Both the position numbers and the translations under genes were made by a program. From Anthopleura xanthogrammica (taxonomy: Eukaryota; Cnidaria; Anthozoa; Actiniaria; Actiniidae), in assembly GCA_964019055.1 (NCBI GenBank), contig OZ025213.1, positions 6,622,472 to 6,686,471 of the forward strand: a stretch of DNA of 64,000 nucleotides, in the 5' to 3' direction. Each line of letters begins with the position of its first letter. The first letter of the stretch is position 1. The notes below the pieces were generated by a model that was given only the letters and a program-made list of their open reading frames with translations, searched no databases and was not told where the DNA came from. This document shows positions 12,844-25,177 of the stretch, one piece after another.

Positions 12844-13006
12844 TAAATAGACCTTTACCGAATTCGCTCGAGTGTTCACGAAACAATGGTTCCAAGTCGA
12901 GGTTGGACTTGATGTGTTCATATATTACTGTATTCTATCAAGTCCAACCTCGACTTGGAACCATTGTTTTGTGGTCACACAAGCGAATTCGGGAACGGTT
13001 TATTTA
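12844..13006. mobile_element. Palindromic foldback MITE with perfect 33-bp arms
   Basis: Perfect inverted arms 12881-12913 and 12937-12969 surround a 23-nt spacer. Outside them the match continues imperfectly (taaatagacctttaccgaat with its counterpart ending ggtttattta). The TAGACC end matches other foldback elements in this window. Confidence 0.85.
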
Positions 13007-13417
13007 GCTTGGATAGGTCAGTAACTGCGATTGGTCTGGTTAAACTCATCAAACCTGATTTACTTGACTGCCAGGTCACCAAGTTAGAATATATCGTTAG
13101 TATCGGCCAACTGATAGTCCATAGTTGCCTCCACGACTTTTATTCTCAGAGATATTGTTTATATATATATTTCTTCGATTTTTAGGCGGCTGAATTTACA
13201 AGAAATGTATGGGAAAACAAACTCGTAGATTAAATTGCGAGGAACAAATTATGGTTCTTCAAACATATATGTTGGGTTTGGAATGGACAAAGTTTCAGAT
13301 TTACAAATTCAAGTGAAGATTGTAGGCCTTCAGTTCCCCATACAATTCCTTATAATTTCTGCCATCTTGTCCTGATTACCCATGATGCCTCAGCAAGCGT
13401 AAACTCCTATATTCATC

Positions 13418-13560
13418 TCTTCAATTTGACCTTTAGTTTTGGAGATATTTGAAGACAAAATCTAGGATTTCACTTCCAGAGGTGGTGGGTACCGGGTAAC
13501 CCCACCCCTCCCCCCTGAATCGGGTCCCATGAGATAACAATTGTTTTACTATCTTTAAGT
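13418..13560 (+). repeat. Dispersed repeat, copy 1
   Basis: Shared with 27240-27420 in the opposite orientation: caatttgac, ggagatatttgaa, a ccagagg...gggtaccgggta core, aatcgggt and caattgtttt occur in the same order. It encodes nothing. Confidence 0.6.
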
Positions 13561-15557
13561 CTAGAACATTCTATAATAGAGCCTGTCAATAAACAATAGC
13601 TTGCAGACTACTTTTCTGGATGTGCAGATTCTAACTACAGTGCAGAATATTGGAGTTGTAATCAAGGTAAATGCGTAAGACATTCTTGAATAAACAGTTG
13701 AATAATTTGGGATCCTTGAAAGCCGTTCATCTGTATAAATAATTTTTGCCTCGTCTTCCCAGACGCCATTGCGCGAACTAAGTATCAATTGACCTCGGGC
13801 CAAAGGGAATTATAATTGGCGTGGCATTTGCAAGCAAGCCTAGTCTGAGAGCACCAGGATGTAATCTTATTAGTAGCTGCTTGTTAATCCAATGAAAAAA
13901 CGCTAAAGAGGCTTTTAAATCATCCCCTCCTCAAGCTAGCTAGACACGCAACATACTGCACATCAACAAACGTAAGTGAAATGGTATTCCGTCGTCTTAA
14001 TCGCCTGGCTAGGCACATGCAGCCTGCAGACTTGTGCATGCAAACCATGTGGGGTGGGCTTCCTAAACCAAATCTAACGGTGAACATGGAAATTTCTCAT
14101 CTTGCATTGGTGACCGCAAAAAGATGCAATATTTTGTGCAGCAAAGTTGGTTGAAAAGCAAGTCTGGAAAACTCAATGCAGCAATTATCATACTATTGTT
14201 AGGAGAAAATATTTTTGACCTTGCCACTCAAGTTGACGAGTAGACAAAAGATATTAAATACGAGGAGAGAACAAAAGCGCAGCTAAGACAACAAAAGATC
14301 TAGAGCACGTACACAGGGCAGTAACTAAACATTTTATAATTTTAATTTATGCCGGGGAAGTTGAGATATATTAAACAAAATCGTACGCAAATAATATATC
14401 ATGAAAAAAGTATTCGTGGAAAAAGGGTTTGGAAAATAGAATTGGGTTCATGATACTGACCGGCTTTAGAAAATTTTAAATCAGATTTCAAGATAATACT
14501 AGAATAACCGAGAATGAATACGAAGTTTGGACAGTTGAGTATTCAACCTTCCTTGTTCAAATATTGTCCACAAACAATTGCCTTGTGATATTAGCTTATG
14601 CAAATCGTATCTGAACTTATGCGCAAATCTTTTCCCCGACATTTTTTGGAGGTGAATTTTTGAATGTCGAGTAGAGGGTTTTTCCTCAAGATTTTTTTTT
14701 TACATTTGACTGAGTTGTCTGTCAGATGCGCAGATCTTACATCAAGGCAATTAAAATTGAGCCAAAGTTCAACATGAGCAACTCTTTTGTAGACCCTAAA
14801 AAAATATCAATTGGACAGGTTTGAGCATGCGCACTGCTGGAGATAGCCACACCTCGACTCATCGGATCACCGTATTAGGCTTAACAGCACGAAGCTGTCA
14901 AACATTTAATCCCTTGACATTTACCTCAAAGAGTGTACAAGCTCCAAGACCAAGAAAAACTAGTTGAGCTTTATGAGAATACATGCAGTGCATTTATGAC
15001 GAATTATAGAACTTGGAATCTTAGTTCTGGTAACACTATACCGAATATCCGGACATTTTTTAGCATGTTTTCTTGGTATCAGCAGTAAAAGGAGCCAGAG
15101 GTCAAGTGTATCGTAACAAGAACTGTGAAATTTAAAGACACAACTATAAAAAAAAATGAAAATTCCAGATGAGCAAAGACGTTGCTGTTTTTCCAAATGT
15201 TAGTGAAAAATGTATAAGAATATAAAGATAGTGGTATTTTACAGTGTTTTAAATATTAGTAACAGCGGGGTTTTCTATGGAGAGTGATATAAAATCCGTA
15301 GCTTGCATTGATCTCCTTTCTTGATAAACCTGACAGATCGACGAGAATCAGTCTTGTTGTCAGCTAAAAATAACCTGTCAGAAGCCTTGTAATACCGGTT
15401 TTTGGTTGTTATGCCTTAGGTTTACCGGCGTTTTAGAAATTTTTGCTTTAATTGCTGTTTGCTGCCCGAATGAAGCAGTTCTGTCGAATCAAGGCGACAA
15501 AAAAGATTCATTGGAAAGAGTTTCTCGAGACTTTCTTGGAGAAACACAGCTCATTTG

Positions 15558-15656
15558 GTAAGTTGAGGGTCTACGCGAAATTGGACTTTTTTACAAGCGA
15601 AACATCAAGTTTTACCCATGTAAATTAAATGCTCTTATTCAAAATTTTCCTCCTTG

Positions 15657-15740
<84 letters not shown>

Positions 15741-15781
15741 TTTTCCGACTGTGTTGGTAAATTTTAATTTTGTTGTTGTAG
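15558..15781 (+). promoter_or_regulatory. Candidate 5' UTR intron of transporter B
   Basis: A good donor (catttg then gtaagt) at 15558 and acceptor (gttgttgtag) ending at 15781 would place a non-coding exon upstream and leave 62 nt of UTR before the ATG at 15844. The CT array lies inside, upstream of the acceptor. This is inferred from splice-site quality only. Confidence 0.45.
15657..15738. repeat. (CT)n dinucleotide microsatellite
   Basis: About 40 CT units lie in the candidate 5' UTR intron, 43 bp before its acceptor. On the transcribed strand this is an unusually long polypyrimidine tract. Confidence 0.95.
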
Positions 15782-15843
15782 GGCATCGTAATCAGTTGCT
15801 ACCTTCCCTTGCTGTTAGCCAGGCTAGTGTGCCATAGATCAAA

Positions 15844-18800
15844 ATGGCTCGCAGTAAAAAGAAAGAACGTCTACCTCTGCTTCAAATCATCTTCTTCAGT
15901 GTAGGCCATGTCATGAACGATTTAATCAACGCTATTTATACTTCATATCTTCTAACTTTTCAAACTAAAATTCTTGAGTTGCCGAGTAACATTGTTGGAT
16001 TGTTATGGTTCATTCCTGCTGGTATAGATGCACCTCTTGCTCTTCTGGTAGGTTACCTCTCCGATAATTTCAGGATACCAATTCTCTCGAAATTCTACGG
16101 CAGAAGAAAGTCCTGGCATTTGATCGGGTGTAGTCTAGTAGGGGTTTCCGCTCCGTTCATTTTGATGCCTTGTTTTTTCTGCGGTGGTCAAAACCATGAC
16201 TGGATCATCGTGGCATATTATGTATTTCTTCTGGTCTGTGTTAATGCTGGATGGGGGCTAACTCAAGCGAACTTTCTTGCCCTTATACCGGAGATTGCTA
16301 GAAGACAAAGCGAAATGGTCAAGTTGGGAGCTATCAGGTGAGCAAAACTTTATAGTTTCACAAGTTAGACAATTCTATACCAGGCTGATTCTATAAAATT
16401 AAAAAGCTCAGCATTAATTAGAAATCCTGTCCTCCAGTAATTTTGCCTCCATTTTGCTTTGAGTCAATGTTCCATACAAATAAAAGTTCGTATGCTTTTA
16501 GTCTAGAAACAAATATCCATGATTTTTCTTAAAAAATCTGAAGTACACCTTAAGTGGCTCGTAGAAACGCTAAAGGTCAGATAATTTAATCAATCAGATA
16601 AGGTATTGTTTCTGCAGAAAATTACTGAACCTATCGAGTTAAAAAATATTTTTCTCAAGTAGAATTGTCGGAAAATTGAACTGAAACAAAAGAAAATACC
16701 CAGAAAGAAGCATCAGATAAAACAGAGGTTCAGATCGACCTAACTCGGGATGCGCAGATCAAACAGCGAAAAAAAAAAAGACTTAATTTGTGAGATTTTT
16801 TTCCAAACAAGTCAAACTGGGTTATTCAGAAGCTGAAATCCAGATGTCAATTTGGATAAGGTATTTCGGAGTATTTTTGGAGAAATTTAGGGTCACAATA
16901 GCGATAGGGTCACAATAAGAGACAACAAGAGTTCTCGTCAGTTGTGTTGTTGTTGGCTGCTTCTCCAGGTCGCCCCGATCTTAACCCGTTTTTAACTTGT
17001 CAATGGTCTCTGCTGATGACAGTTATCCAATCAAATTCAAGCTTACATGCTGTGAACTTTGGAACTGTTGCTGCTGAGCACGTGGCAGGCGCCGCAGGAA
17101 TACGACAAACTTATTCTGTTATATAACGATTAAATGTTACACAATCTTTTTGAAAATGGCGGAATACTCTACTGTTTACAAGAAAAACATAAAGGGATGA
17201 TCAAATATTATACTCTATCTAGTGTAGGGGATGTAAAATTGGGGATGGGGAATGCTACAAACCGCCGTATATAAAACCCCATTAAAAAGACGCCAAAAAC
17301 CGAGAATATGCAAAAGACATGGCAAAGACACTGAATCCGCATTTCCTCGATCGATCAGTTTGATTGACAAACGGCGTTGATTTTAATCAGAAAATCTCAC
17401 AGTTGACAAAGACGAGACGTACTGAGAACTGATGTTACATCATATAAATTTATGATAATCTAAACTTGTTAGAAATGCCGAAGTAAATGTCCCTGCAACC
17501 GTACCGAATCGCCAAGTTCTCGTGGTTCTCGGTAACCTCTCGCTGTCTTTCGAAGCCTGAATCGACTTAGTCATGATATTTCGTCTAAATGTTCAAGGTC
17601 GCGTGTAGTATATATTGTTTTATTGATAACGGTTGGAAATAAGCCAAATACTAATTATATATTCCATCTCGAAAGCCTCTGGCTTTGAACAAGTTTGTCA
17701 CGCTATGCCAAAATCACTCCCAACATTGTTATGTCATGTGAGAGGTATTTTTAAAAAGTGAAAGCTTTGATTTCCTGTAAACCTGTTTTTACCGGGAATG
17801 ACATCGGATTTGACGTAAAACATTTTTTCTAGTCTAAATACTTAATCAAACCGGTTCAACTTCTTGTAAAAAAAAGTCGAGAATCAAGAAAAAAAAACTT
17901 GTTTCTCCGTGGTTAATATTTCCTGTCGTGAGTATCATGAAACTGCCAAACACTCGCTGGGTCTCTGAAGTATTTCCCGACTGAAGTTTAATCGGCCAAG
18001 TTCAACATTTGTTGTTTACCCTCCAGTTTTCTAGTACTCTCTCCTTTTGCTCTTGAGAGTGGAAACGTGCGGTAATCCCGGCAAAAAAAATCGTGCGAGT
18101 TGTCACGCAATATTGTCACGTTTGAAGTTTCAGCCCACATCAGAAACAATACATTTTCTTTATATACCGAGTAGAGACAACTTGTACTTCGCGTGTCCAA
18201 GAAATGTTGGTGCGTGCGAATTACCGTTTGGTCATCGTAAATGACGTCATTGCTGCATCTTGGAATTCAAAACGTTTATCTGTCAAAGACTTCCTTTCCT
18301 TTCAGCATGGTTGTCATGCCTTTTCTGTATTTGATATCTTTTTGGAATGCTTGCACTTGAAGTCCTTGAGCAAACGTGACCACTTAGCCTCGTTTTGAAG
18401 TATTCTTAAAGTATTGAGAGACCGCTGATCGAGTCGCGGCGTGAAATATCGCAAGAGCTAGAAAAATGATCATTATATCGTACTTTCTCAAACGTTTGTC
18501 GTTTAATTTAAGCTCGCGTGATTATAATATTGATAATAATATCTTAATAATGTCATTATTTTTATTGGTTTTTAATAGTGTATTACCTTTATGTTTTCAG
18601 CTCAGCCATAACGTTGATCGGAGGAATTTATGTGTACGTGGTCACGTGGGTGTTGCTAGGTGGCAACAGCAGTGACAATTTGTCGTTCGACCAGTGGAAA
18701 GAATTCATGGTAAGAAAAACCTTCTTTGATACTTTCTATTTAGTTTGTACGTTATTTACTTTTGCGTGCAGTGTTTGAATGATTTTAGCCGACGAAGCTA

Positions 18801-21800
18801 AGGGCGCGCCTCAAACTTGTAGTACTTGAAATTATCTGAAATTAATTAGTCGAAACAAACAAATATAGAAAAAATAAAAGGTAGGCCATCCCCTAGACTT
18901 GTTACAAGTCGTCCACTCTCTTTTCCCCTCTCTGCCATGGAAAGAGAATTTGGCGAGCGCGAGTATATTACGAGTGACGGAGTCGCTATTTCCTTGCTGG
19001 GATTCGATTTCCGTTTCGCACCAAAAATGTCGCCAATCTTGACTAATTGTCTGTTTGATATAACTTATTCGCTGACTGAAAAACCCTTCGGTAAATTTGT
19101 CGCGAAGCAGAGATGAAAAGTCCTAAGTCCCGCCAGTAAAAAAAGGGCAGAGGACTCTTAGAGAGTCTAGCCATCCCCGTGGGTGGCATTCGCTTTCGTG
19201 AAAAAATAGTCACCAGGTCCCCGCTCGCTGTCACCATTATTGATTCATTTTCCGTTAATATGACTAAACGAATAACAATTTTCGTGAAACATGTTTAAAG
19301 CGTTTTATTGCGTATGGCTTAACCTTAAAATGCTATTGTACGGGTAGAACAACTACGGCACAATAGCTTAGCATAGTTTATCTCTCAGCAATCCTATAAT
19401 TAATTCCACATGCGTCCTTGACACAATTACCTCGATATTTCGTCCTAAGTACGTTATTTAGCATTTAAGTAGATTTATAGCTTACATTCGCTTTTTCGCA
19501 ATCATAGTGTCCCAAAGTCCAGGTCATTCAGTCATTCCGGGTCTTTCATTTCTGTTATGGTAGATTCAGTTTAACAGATCGGCTCAGTCTCCGCTACTCC
19601 CTTCAGAGCTTTCTTAAATTCACCGCATGTTATCCTCTGGTTTGAGTCGGTGTCGATCATTTCAAATAACTCCTTGGTTTTTTCTTGCTCCCATTCAATG
19701 GTACGGGCAAGCTCCTCTAGGCTGATCCCGCCATCTTTATTGGTATCGTAGTTGGTGAACGTTGAAGGTAGCTGTAAAACTACCTTGTCTTCAGTGATAG
19801 ACCTCTTCTTCACATCCCTGCACGGGCTTGTGCACTTTCTATAACAGGATTGTTGTACCCGACAGATACTTGGATTGGAAGGGCGGCACACTCGAATCCG
19901 GTAACACACTATTCTGCAAATAGGTCGGCAGTGTGAGCCACCTCCTCCTCCTCCTCCTCTTCTTTTTCTTCCTCCACCTCCACATGCAGAGGAAACAGCA
20001 ACAAGAAGCATGAAAACGACGACCGACTTGAGAACCATATTCTAGGTAGTCTTAGTGGCAGAACTGAAAGTCTTTTTGCTGTGGTAGTACTGAAGGCAAT
20101 CAACGACGGGATAAAATATGTGGTCATTGTGTAGACCATTTTATAGGTTTTTGATTCAGCAATACCGACACATTAAATGTCATATGATGCGAATTCTTGA
20201 TACAATAGCAAAGTAATTGATCTTGCATGCTTATGTAAGCTGTTTTTCACCGGGTATTTTCTTTGCCAATCACTGCGGCATCTAAGCAGCCAAAATGCCA
20301 ACTGCCATTAGTGTTCATTCATTTTTGAATCCAAATCAGTCCTTCTTTCGCATTGCCATAGACCAAAACTGGTATACGATAGCCTCAAATAAGTATGTCA
20401 TCAAATAAATTAAACAAAAGAAAGTAAAAACGTATGGTGATGTGATAGAAATATTAAAGACAATTAAGGTCATTCTGGAAACAAGTACCTTGGAATGTTA
20501 TTTACAGGAAAGTTGTCGCAAGTGCTGAAGCTTGCTGAAACGAAAGTAATACTTACTAAATTTGGCAAATTTCATATACACATGTACAGTTTTGATAACG
20601 TGGAATATTTCCTGTGTCGAACCCTATGGCGATAAAGAAGACCAATTTTAGTTGAGAGCAAACTTGCAATCTTTTTATTCGTGCGCAATATAGTACTGTA
20701 ACACCGCTCTGCATTCAAGGCACAACAATTGATAGTAAATAATTTAGTGATTTCTTAATTTTAATTTTTCTCTTTTTTTCCCGTCAGAATCTAGGGATAA
20801 TTGTGGTTGGTACAGGAGCTTTCTTCGCCATTGTTTTTCATATTGGTACCCGTGAACCGAATGCTAAGAAAGGTAAGCATAGAGAATGGACTGTTTGAAA
20901 AGATGTCAATCGCCGAGCTGGAAAAGAGATATCATGACCTCAAGTGAAAACCATCTGGAAAAATCGCAAACAAGTAGAAGTTTGACCTTTCCGGTTTTTT
21001 TTGAGTGGGTTGGAGTGGAGAATAATTAGTGGGAAAAGTTATGGCTATTTCGTTTGAGTAAAATTAAGTTAAATCTAAGCCTCTCAATAAGGTGGAACAT
21101 CATCAGTACTTACTGAATGCTTTTTTCACAATCAATTTTTAGATAACACAGACAAGAAACCAAGGTCTCGCCAAAATCCAAAGAAAAAGTTGCATGAATT
21201 TTCTATGGAAAGTTACGGAGAGTCAAAAACAGCGCTTCCAACATCGGATGGCTTGTATCAAACTGTGCATGTCTGTAGTGTGTCTGATGTCATCCAAGGC
21301 AAGGCAAGTACTGCAATTGTGAACGCGTCGTTTGAGGAAGAAGAAGAAGACAAGGGATCTTACAACTACGGCAAAAGCCACTTGGAATACAAAAAGAACA
21401 ACGAACTTACCCTAGATGTGGCTGAGCTGGAGAACCATTTGTGGCGGGCCTTGTCAGAGTACAATGACAACGAGCAAGACAAGTATAAAACAGACGAAGA
21501 ATACAGTATAGAGTCGAGTGGATATGAAGGCGACTCGAGCCTTGATGGCACAGACGTTGAAAGCATCGAACTTTGTATGCCAGAAACCTTTATTGATATG
21601 GTACCTAATTATTCAGCTCTGATTTTAAGTTCGAGAAGGGGATCAAGTCGAGTCAGTCCTTTACCTAGCCCTAGATTATCAAGATCTGCGTCCAAGAGAA
21701 TCCCAAGGTCTTCAGTGGTTTCCGAGAGGGTTCATATAAATCCCCATTCCACTGGAATAGACTATGGAGTTCATCGAAACGTAAGATCAAGCCTCAACTC

Positions 21801-24800
21801 AGAAACTCAGGAGAGCCCCTTCCCAACTCCGAGGCTAACACGATCAGCATTAAACAGACATTCGGTGTCGCCTCTTGCTGCTTCTGAAGAGCCACAAAAG
21901 TTCTTTGCAACTGGAATTGATCCTAAAATAAGATCAAGACTTAACTCAGAAACTCAAGAAAGTCCGTTTCCAAGCCCTACGCGGTCAAGATCGCCGTCTG
22001 ACATATTTTCAGTGCCACCTGCGTTCGAAGAGCTGCAAGTGAATTATCCCAGTGGGATTGATCCCAAAATACAATCAAGACTTGACTCGGAAATTCAGGC
22101 GAATCCGCTCCCAAGTCCTCAGTTATCGAGCTCTACTTCTCCAAGAAACAGTACACAATCTCCTTTAGCTTTAGAACTTAGCAATTCAAACTCTTTAAAA
22201 ATAGATAATAATACGTTGAAGGAGGTACATCTGAATTCTGTGGAGATCAACGATGGAGAAATGGAAAAAGAAATAAGTAAAGCAAACGCCATTGACTCTG
22301 AATTGACCATAATTGACCGATCTAAAAGCAAAAGTACTAGGACGAAATCTTGGAAAACATTATTCAAAAATCCTGTATTTTACAAGGTAAGAAAATGAAT
22401 TGTTTGATGTTAGATTACTAAGCACAAAGTGTGAAATGCAAACGAGACAAATTTGTAGACCCCTTGCAGCACTTCGGAATGCAGCTCAATTCGGAGGAAA
22501 AAACAATAGGTTCCAATTCTCAGGAGATTGAAATTCTTTTGTTTTGTCCTCCAAATTGAGCTGATTTGACGTCATGTAAAAGGGGTCTATACATTGGCTG
22601 GTACACGTTGCGCAAGTCTTCATATTGCGCAGCCAATAGCGCACTAGAAATTTACTAGTCACTGGTACAGCAGATTTCTTGAAATGTGACTGAACAATTT
22701 ACGGTATATGGATGTGCCGTGCCGTAAAAGTTTGGGGGGAGGGGGAGGAGAAGAAGAAAAGTAACAGGGCATACTCGACAAGGTGTAGAGGGAGATGGGT
22801 GAGCTCGATGAGACAAGTGCGAGCTGTTTGTATTTCTAATTTTTCCCAAAACAAGTGTAAATACAAATATCTTCACTTGGTTTCACACGAGATTTTTTTT
22901 CTTTCTTTTCGCTCATAGGAAGTTTTAGAGACGGCAATTTGGCGATCAAAATACATCCAAAAGGAAATCTGCCAACTGGTCGCTCACCAGTGAGCCGGTT
23001 CAACTGAATCCTACTAAATGTAGATCAGTTTTGTTGGCAATCTTCTTAGATACAGTACTAACTTATTCCTGGTTGATTTACTAGCTTGGAGTAGCCTACA
23101 TGTTTACAAGGCTTTCTCAGGCCATTGTCAACTCCTATTTGCCGATCTACTTGATGGATCACCTAAAGTTTGAGAAGGTAAGCAACTTGTAGTAAGAAAA
23201 ATTAAGAACAAAAGGAGTTGCTTAGGTCTACTGACAGGCATGCTCAACTATAAAACTTGACGTCGTCAACTTGTCATCGCTAATCACCACCGCAAGTACA
23301 GCAGTGGCGCAGCTCAACGGGGTCGAACTGAAAGCATATGAAGGCGCTTCTGGCAGCCGCTATATAGTCCATGTATGACTCTGGAGCACCGCTCTAACCA
23401 GTTTGAATTAGTTAGGGTCGATTATTTGAGAGGAGGGAGGAAACACCGGAGAGGCAGAAAAACCATCGGCCAAAGAGAACCATCCAACTCAGCTCACTCG
23501 AACCCTGTCACCAAATTATGCTGTGGTTACACTAAATAAAGCTGAGAGTTTTTTTTTTAATTTTCTAGGCATCCATAGCCTACTTTCCTCTAGTGATTCT
23601 CATCAGTGGAATATTTGCTAGCATTGCGGCCAAGAAACTCAACAAACTGTTAGGAAATAAGGTAAGCTGAAAATTGTAAAAATTTTAACCTTGAAGCTAG
23701 CTTTGTATAAAAGTTATAACGTAACTGCAAATTGTGCGTTGCAATTGTTCCATTTCCGGGTAACACTGAGAAAAAAGCTTTATGACGAAATGATAGTCGC
23801 GTTGCATTGTGGCTGACGGAGTACCTGTAGCCGGATTTGGCAGGAATTTTTGGCGCCAAACGCACGCGCGCTCTTGCTCCCCAACTCTGAATAGGACTAA
23901 TAGGAATAATTTGTCTTTCAAACTTTTTAGTGGTCGTTTGTATTGGGTGCAACAACTGTGATAGGAGCTTCTGGATGGTTTTCTCTGCTGACAACAGAGA
24001 ATCGATCATTCGCCTACATCCCTGCCATTATTTCAGGTTGTGGGACATCGATAATGTTCGTCACTACTCTTGCTTTAGCAGCTGAATTTGTTGATGCTGA
24101 TAGGGTAAGTAAAGAGAGAATAAGATAGATGAAATCTCGCTAGGAACTCAAAGTCCATTTTAGCGCAACTTTGCCTCTCTCTTCACTCAGAAACCAGACT
24201 TGCGCTTAGCTCTCGTTTTTCTTGTTAGTTAACGAGTGCGGCTTGCCTAAAGTCTAAGAGCTACCCTTTTGAGCACCATGCCAGATTTCGATTCCTCGTA
24301 ATCTCACACACGCGGGGTTTGATTTCTTTGAAATCCTTTAATTTAGGAATCGAGGGGTAAAGTGCGCACCTTTGCCTTCCATTGAAAAAAATATATGCAC
24401 GTAAAATACAAACAAAAGCTATAATTGATTTATATACATCTAATACTTCATGTACTTTCCTCCACAGAGTTCTGGAGCGTTCTTAATGGCGTCCATGGGA
24501 TTTTTCGCTAAAATATCGATGGGTGTACTTTTCGGACTTTTACAGGAACTTGCCCCCGAAAAAACCAGGTATGATAATTCTTAAATTTGTACAATTCCAA
24601 AGTCGAAATGTCAAAATTTTTCCCGCATAAAGTGTGTTCTATAGCAGTACTAGCAGATGTAGTAACTCATTGTTCATTGTATTCTGTTGTGATATTTCAG
24701 CCCTGATTGTCCAGAGTGCACACAGTATGTCCGTTATGTCTTCTCCGTGACGCCTGGTATATGCGCCTTCCTTGGTGTCATTGCTTTTGTTCTGTTCATC

Positions 24801-25177
24801 CCGGCTACCATCCAGTGCAGACCAATTGGTATGTAGTATTGACAAATATGAATCATGGGCGGCAGCTAACGAGGACACCCTTCACCCCCTAGCCTCCTCA
24901 TCCCTCTTGTTAAACGTAATTTCCTACCGGACCCATAACACTCAACTATTTTTCGCATTTTTCATCAGCGGAAACTGTTGATGCAGAAACACAAACAGAT
25001 GCTTTACCCTTCGACGAACCCGTCAATAATAAGTTGGAAATCATCAAAGAAAATGAAACCAAGAGTGAACCAGCATTAGAGGTCATTAGAGATCAAAAGA
25101 TGTCATACATGGACGTGAATCGAATAACGAACGAGGTCATTGTTGAGGTGCCTGAAACACTAGACACACGATTCTGA
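15844..25177 (+). CDS. MFSD12-like: MFSD12-like MFS transporter B (giant TM6-TM7 loop), 909 aa
   Basis: Ten exons: 15844-16337, 18601-18709, 20788-20872, 21143-22386, 23085-23177, 23569-23661, 23931-24104, 24468-24568, 24701-24828, 24969-25177 (2730 nt). Eight exons have exactly the same length and phase as in transporter A, so the pair is a tandem duplication. It keeps GHVMNDL, Asp62, Asp74, RRKSWHLIG, LGAIR and SIAYFPL. Residues 1-229 carry TM1-6 and 645-840 carry TM7-12. Exon 4 encodes a Ser/Pro-rich loop of about 415 residues with the block ESIELCMPETFIDMVP and three diverged repeats around RSRLNSETQESPFPSP. The tail carries AETQTDALP and ends LDTRF. Related MFSD12 acts in lysosomal cysteine transport; the substrate here is not known. 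Intron 2 hosts a separate gene on the other strand. Confidence 0.9.
16338..18600 (+). other. Intron 1 of transporter B
   Basis: 2.26-kb intron, GTGAGC donor and TTTTCAG acceptor, phase 2. I see no gene or clear repeat. Confidence 0.65.
19571..20038 (-). CDS. Secreted Cys-rich EF-hand protein, nested and intronless, 155 aa
   Basis: Single open frame from ATG to stop, lying in intron 2 of transporter B on the opposite strand. Residues 1-18 are a clear signal peptide (MVLKSVVVFMLLVAVSSA). Then come a Gly/Arg-rich stretch (20-35, encoded by GGA triplets) and eight cysteines (37, 41, 45, 51, 59, 65, 69, 73), whose spacing reads the same in both directions. Two canonical EF-hand loops follow: Asp88-Glu99 (DTNKDGGISLEE) and Asp119-Glu130 (DTDSNQRITCGE). 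So it is a secreted calcium-binding protein with a disulfide-rich N-terminal module. The C-terminus is Cys155. I do not recognise the family; an extracellular-matrix or mineral-associated role would be a guess. A TATAAA lies about 100 bp upstream. Confidence 0.85.
   Translation of the reverse strand: MVLKSVVVFMLLVAVSSACGGGGRKRRGGGGGGGSHCRPICRIVCYRIRVCRPSNPSICRVQQSCYRKCTSPCRDVKKRSITEDKVVLQLPSTFTNYDTNKDGGISLEELARTIEWEQEKTKELFEMIDTDSNQRITCGEFKKALKGVAETEPIC
20140..20145 (-). promoter_or_regulatory. TATA box of the nested EF-hand gene
   Basis: TATAAA on the minus strand, about 95-100 bp before the ATG at 20038, which fits a short 5' UTR. It sits in cctataaaatggtctaca, whose aaatggtcta part also matches the end of the foldback element at 30566-30741. 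Confidence 0.55.
22456..22589. mobile_element. TAGACCCCTTGCA-family MITE
   Basis: Starts tagaccccttgcagc and ends aaggggtcta. The interior has inverted blocks (cagctcaattcggagga and tcctccaaattgagctg). Copies at 36941-37047 and 41652-41786 share the interior attctcaggaga. It lies in intron 4 of transporter B. Confidence 0.85.

Larger units (their letters stand above)
12128..15843. other. Intergenic region between transporters A and B
   Basis: No protein-coding exon was found. It contains a C-run (about 12430-12443), a palindromic MITE (12844-13006), a dispersed repeat copy (13418-13560), a probable 5' UTR intron of transporter B (15558-15781) and a CT microsatellite. Confidence 0.6.
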
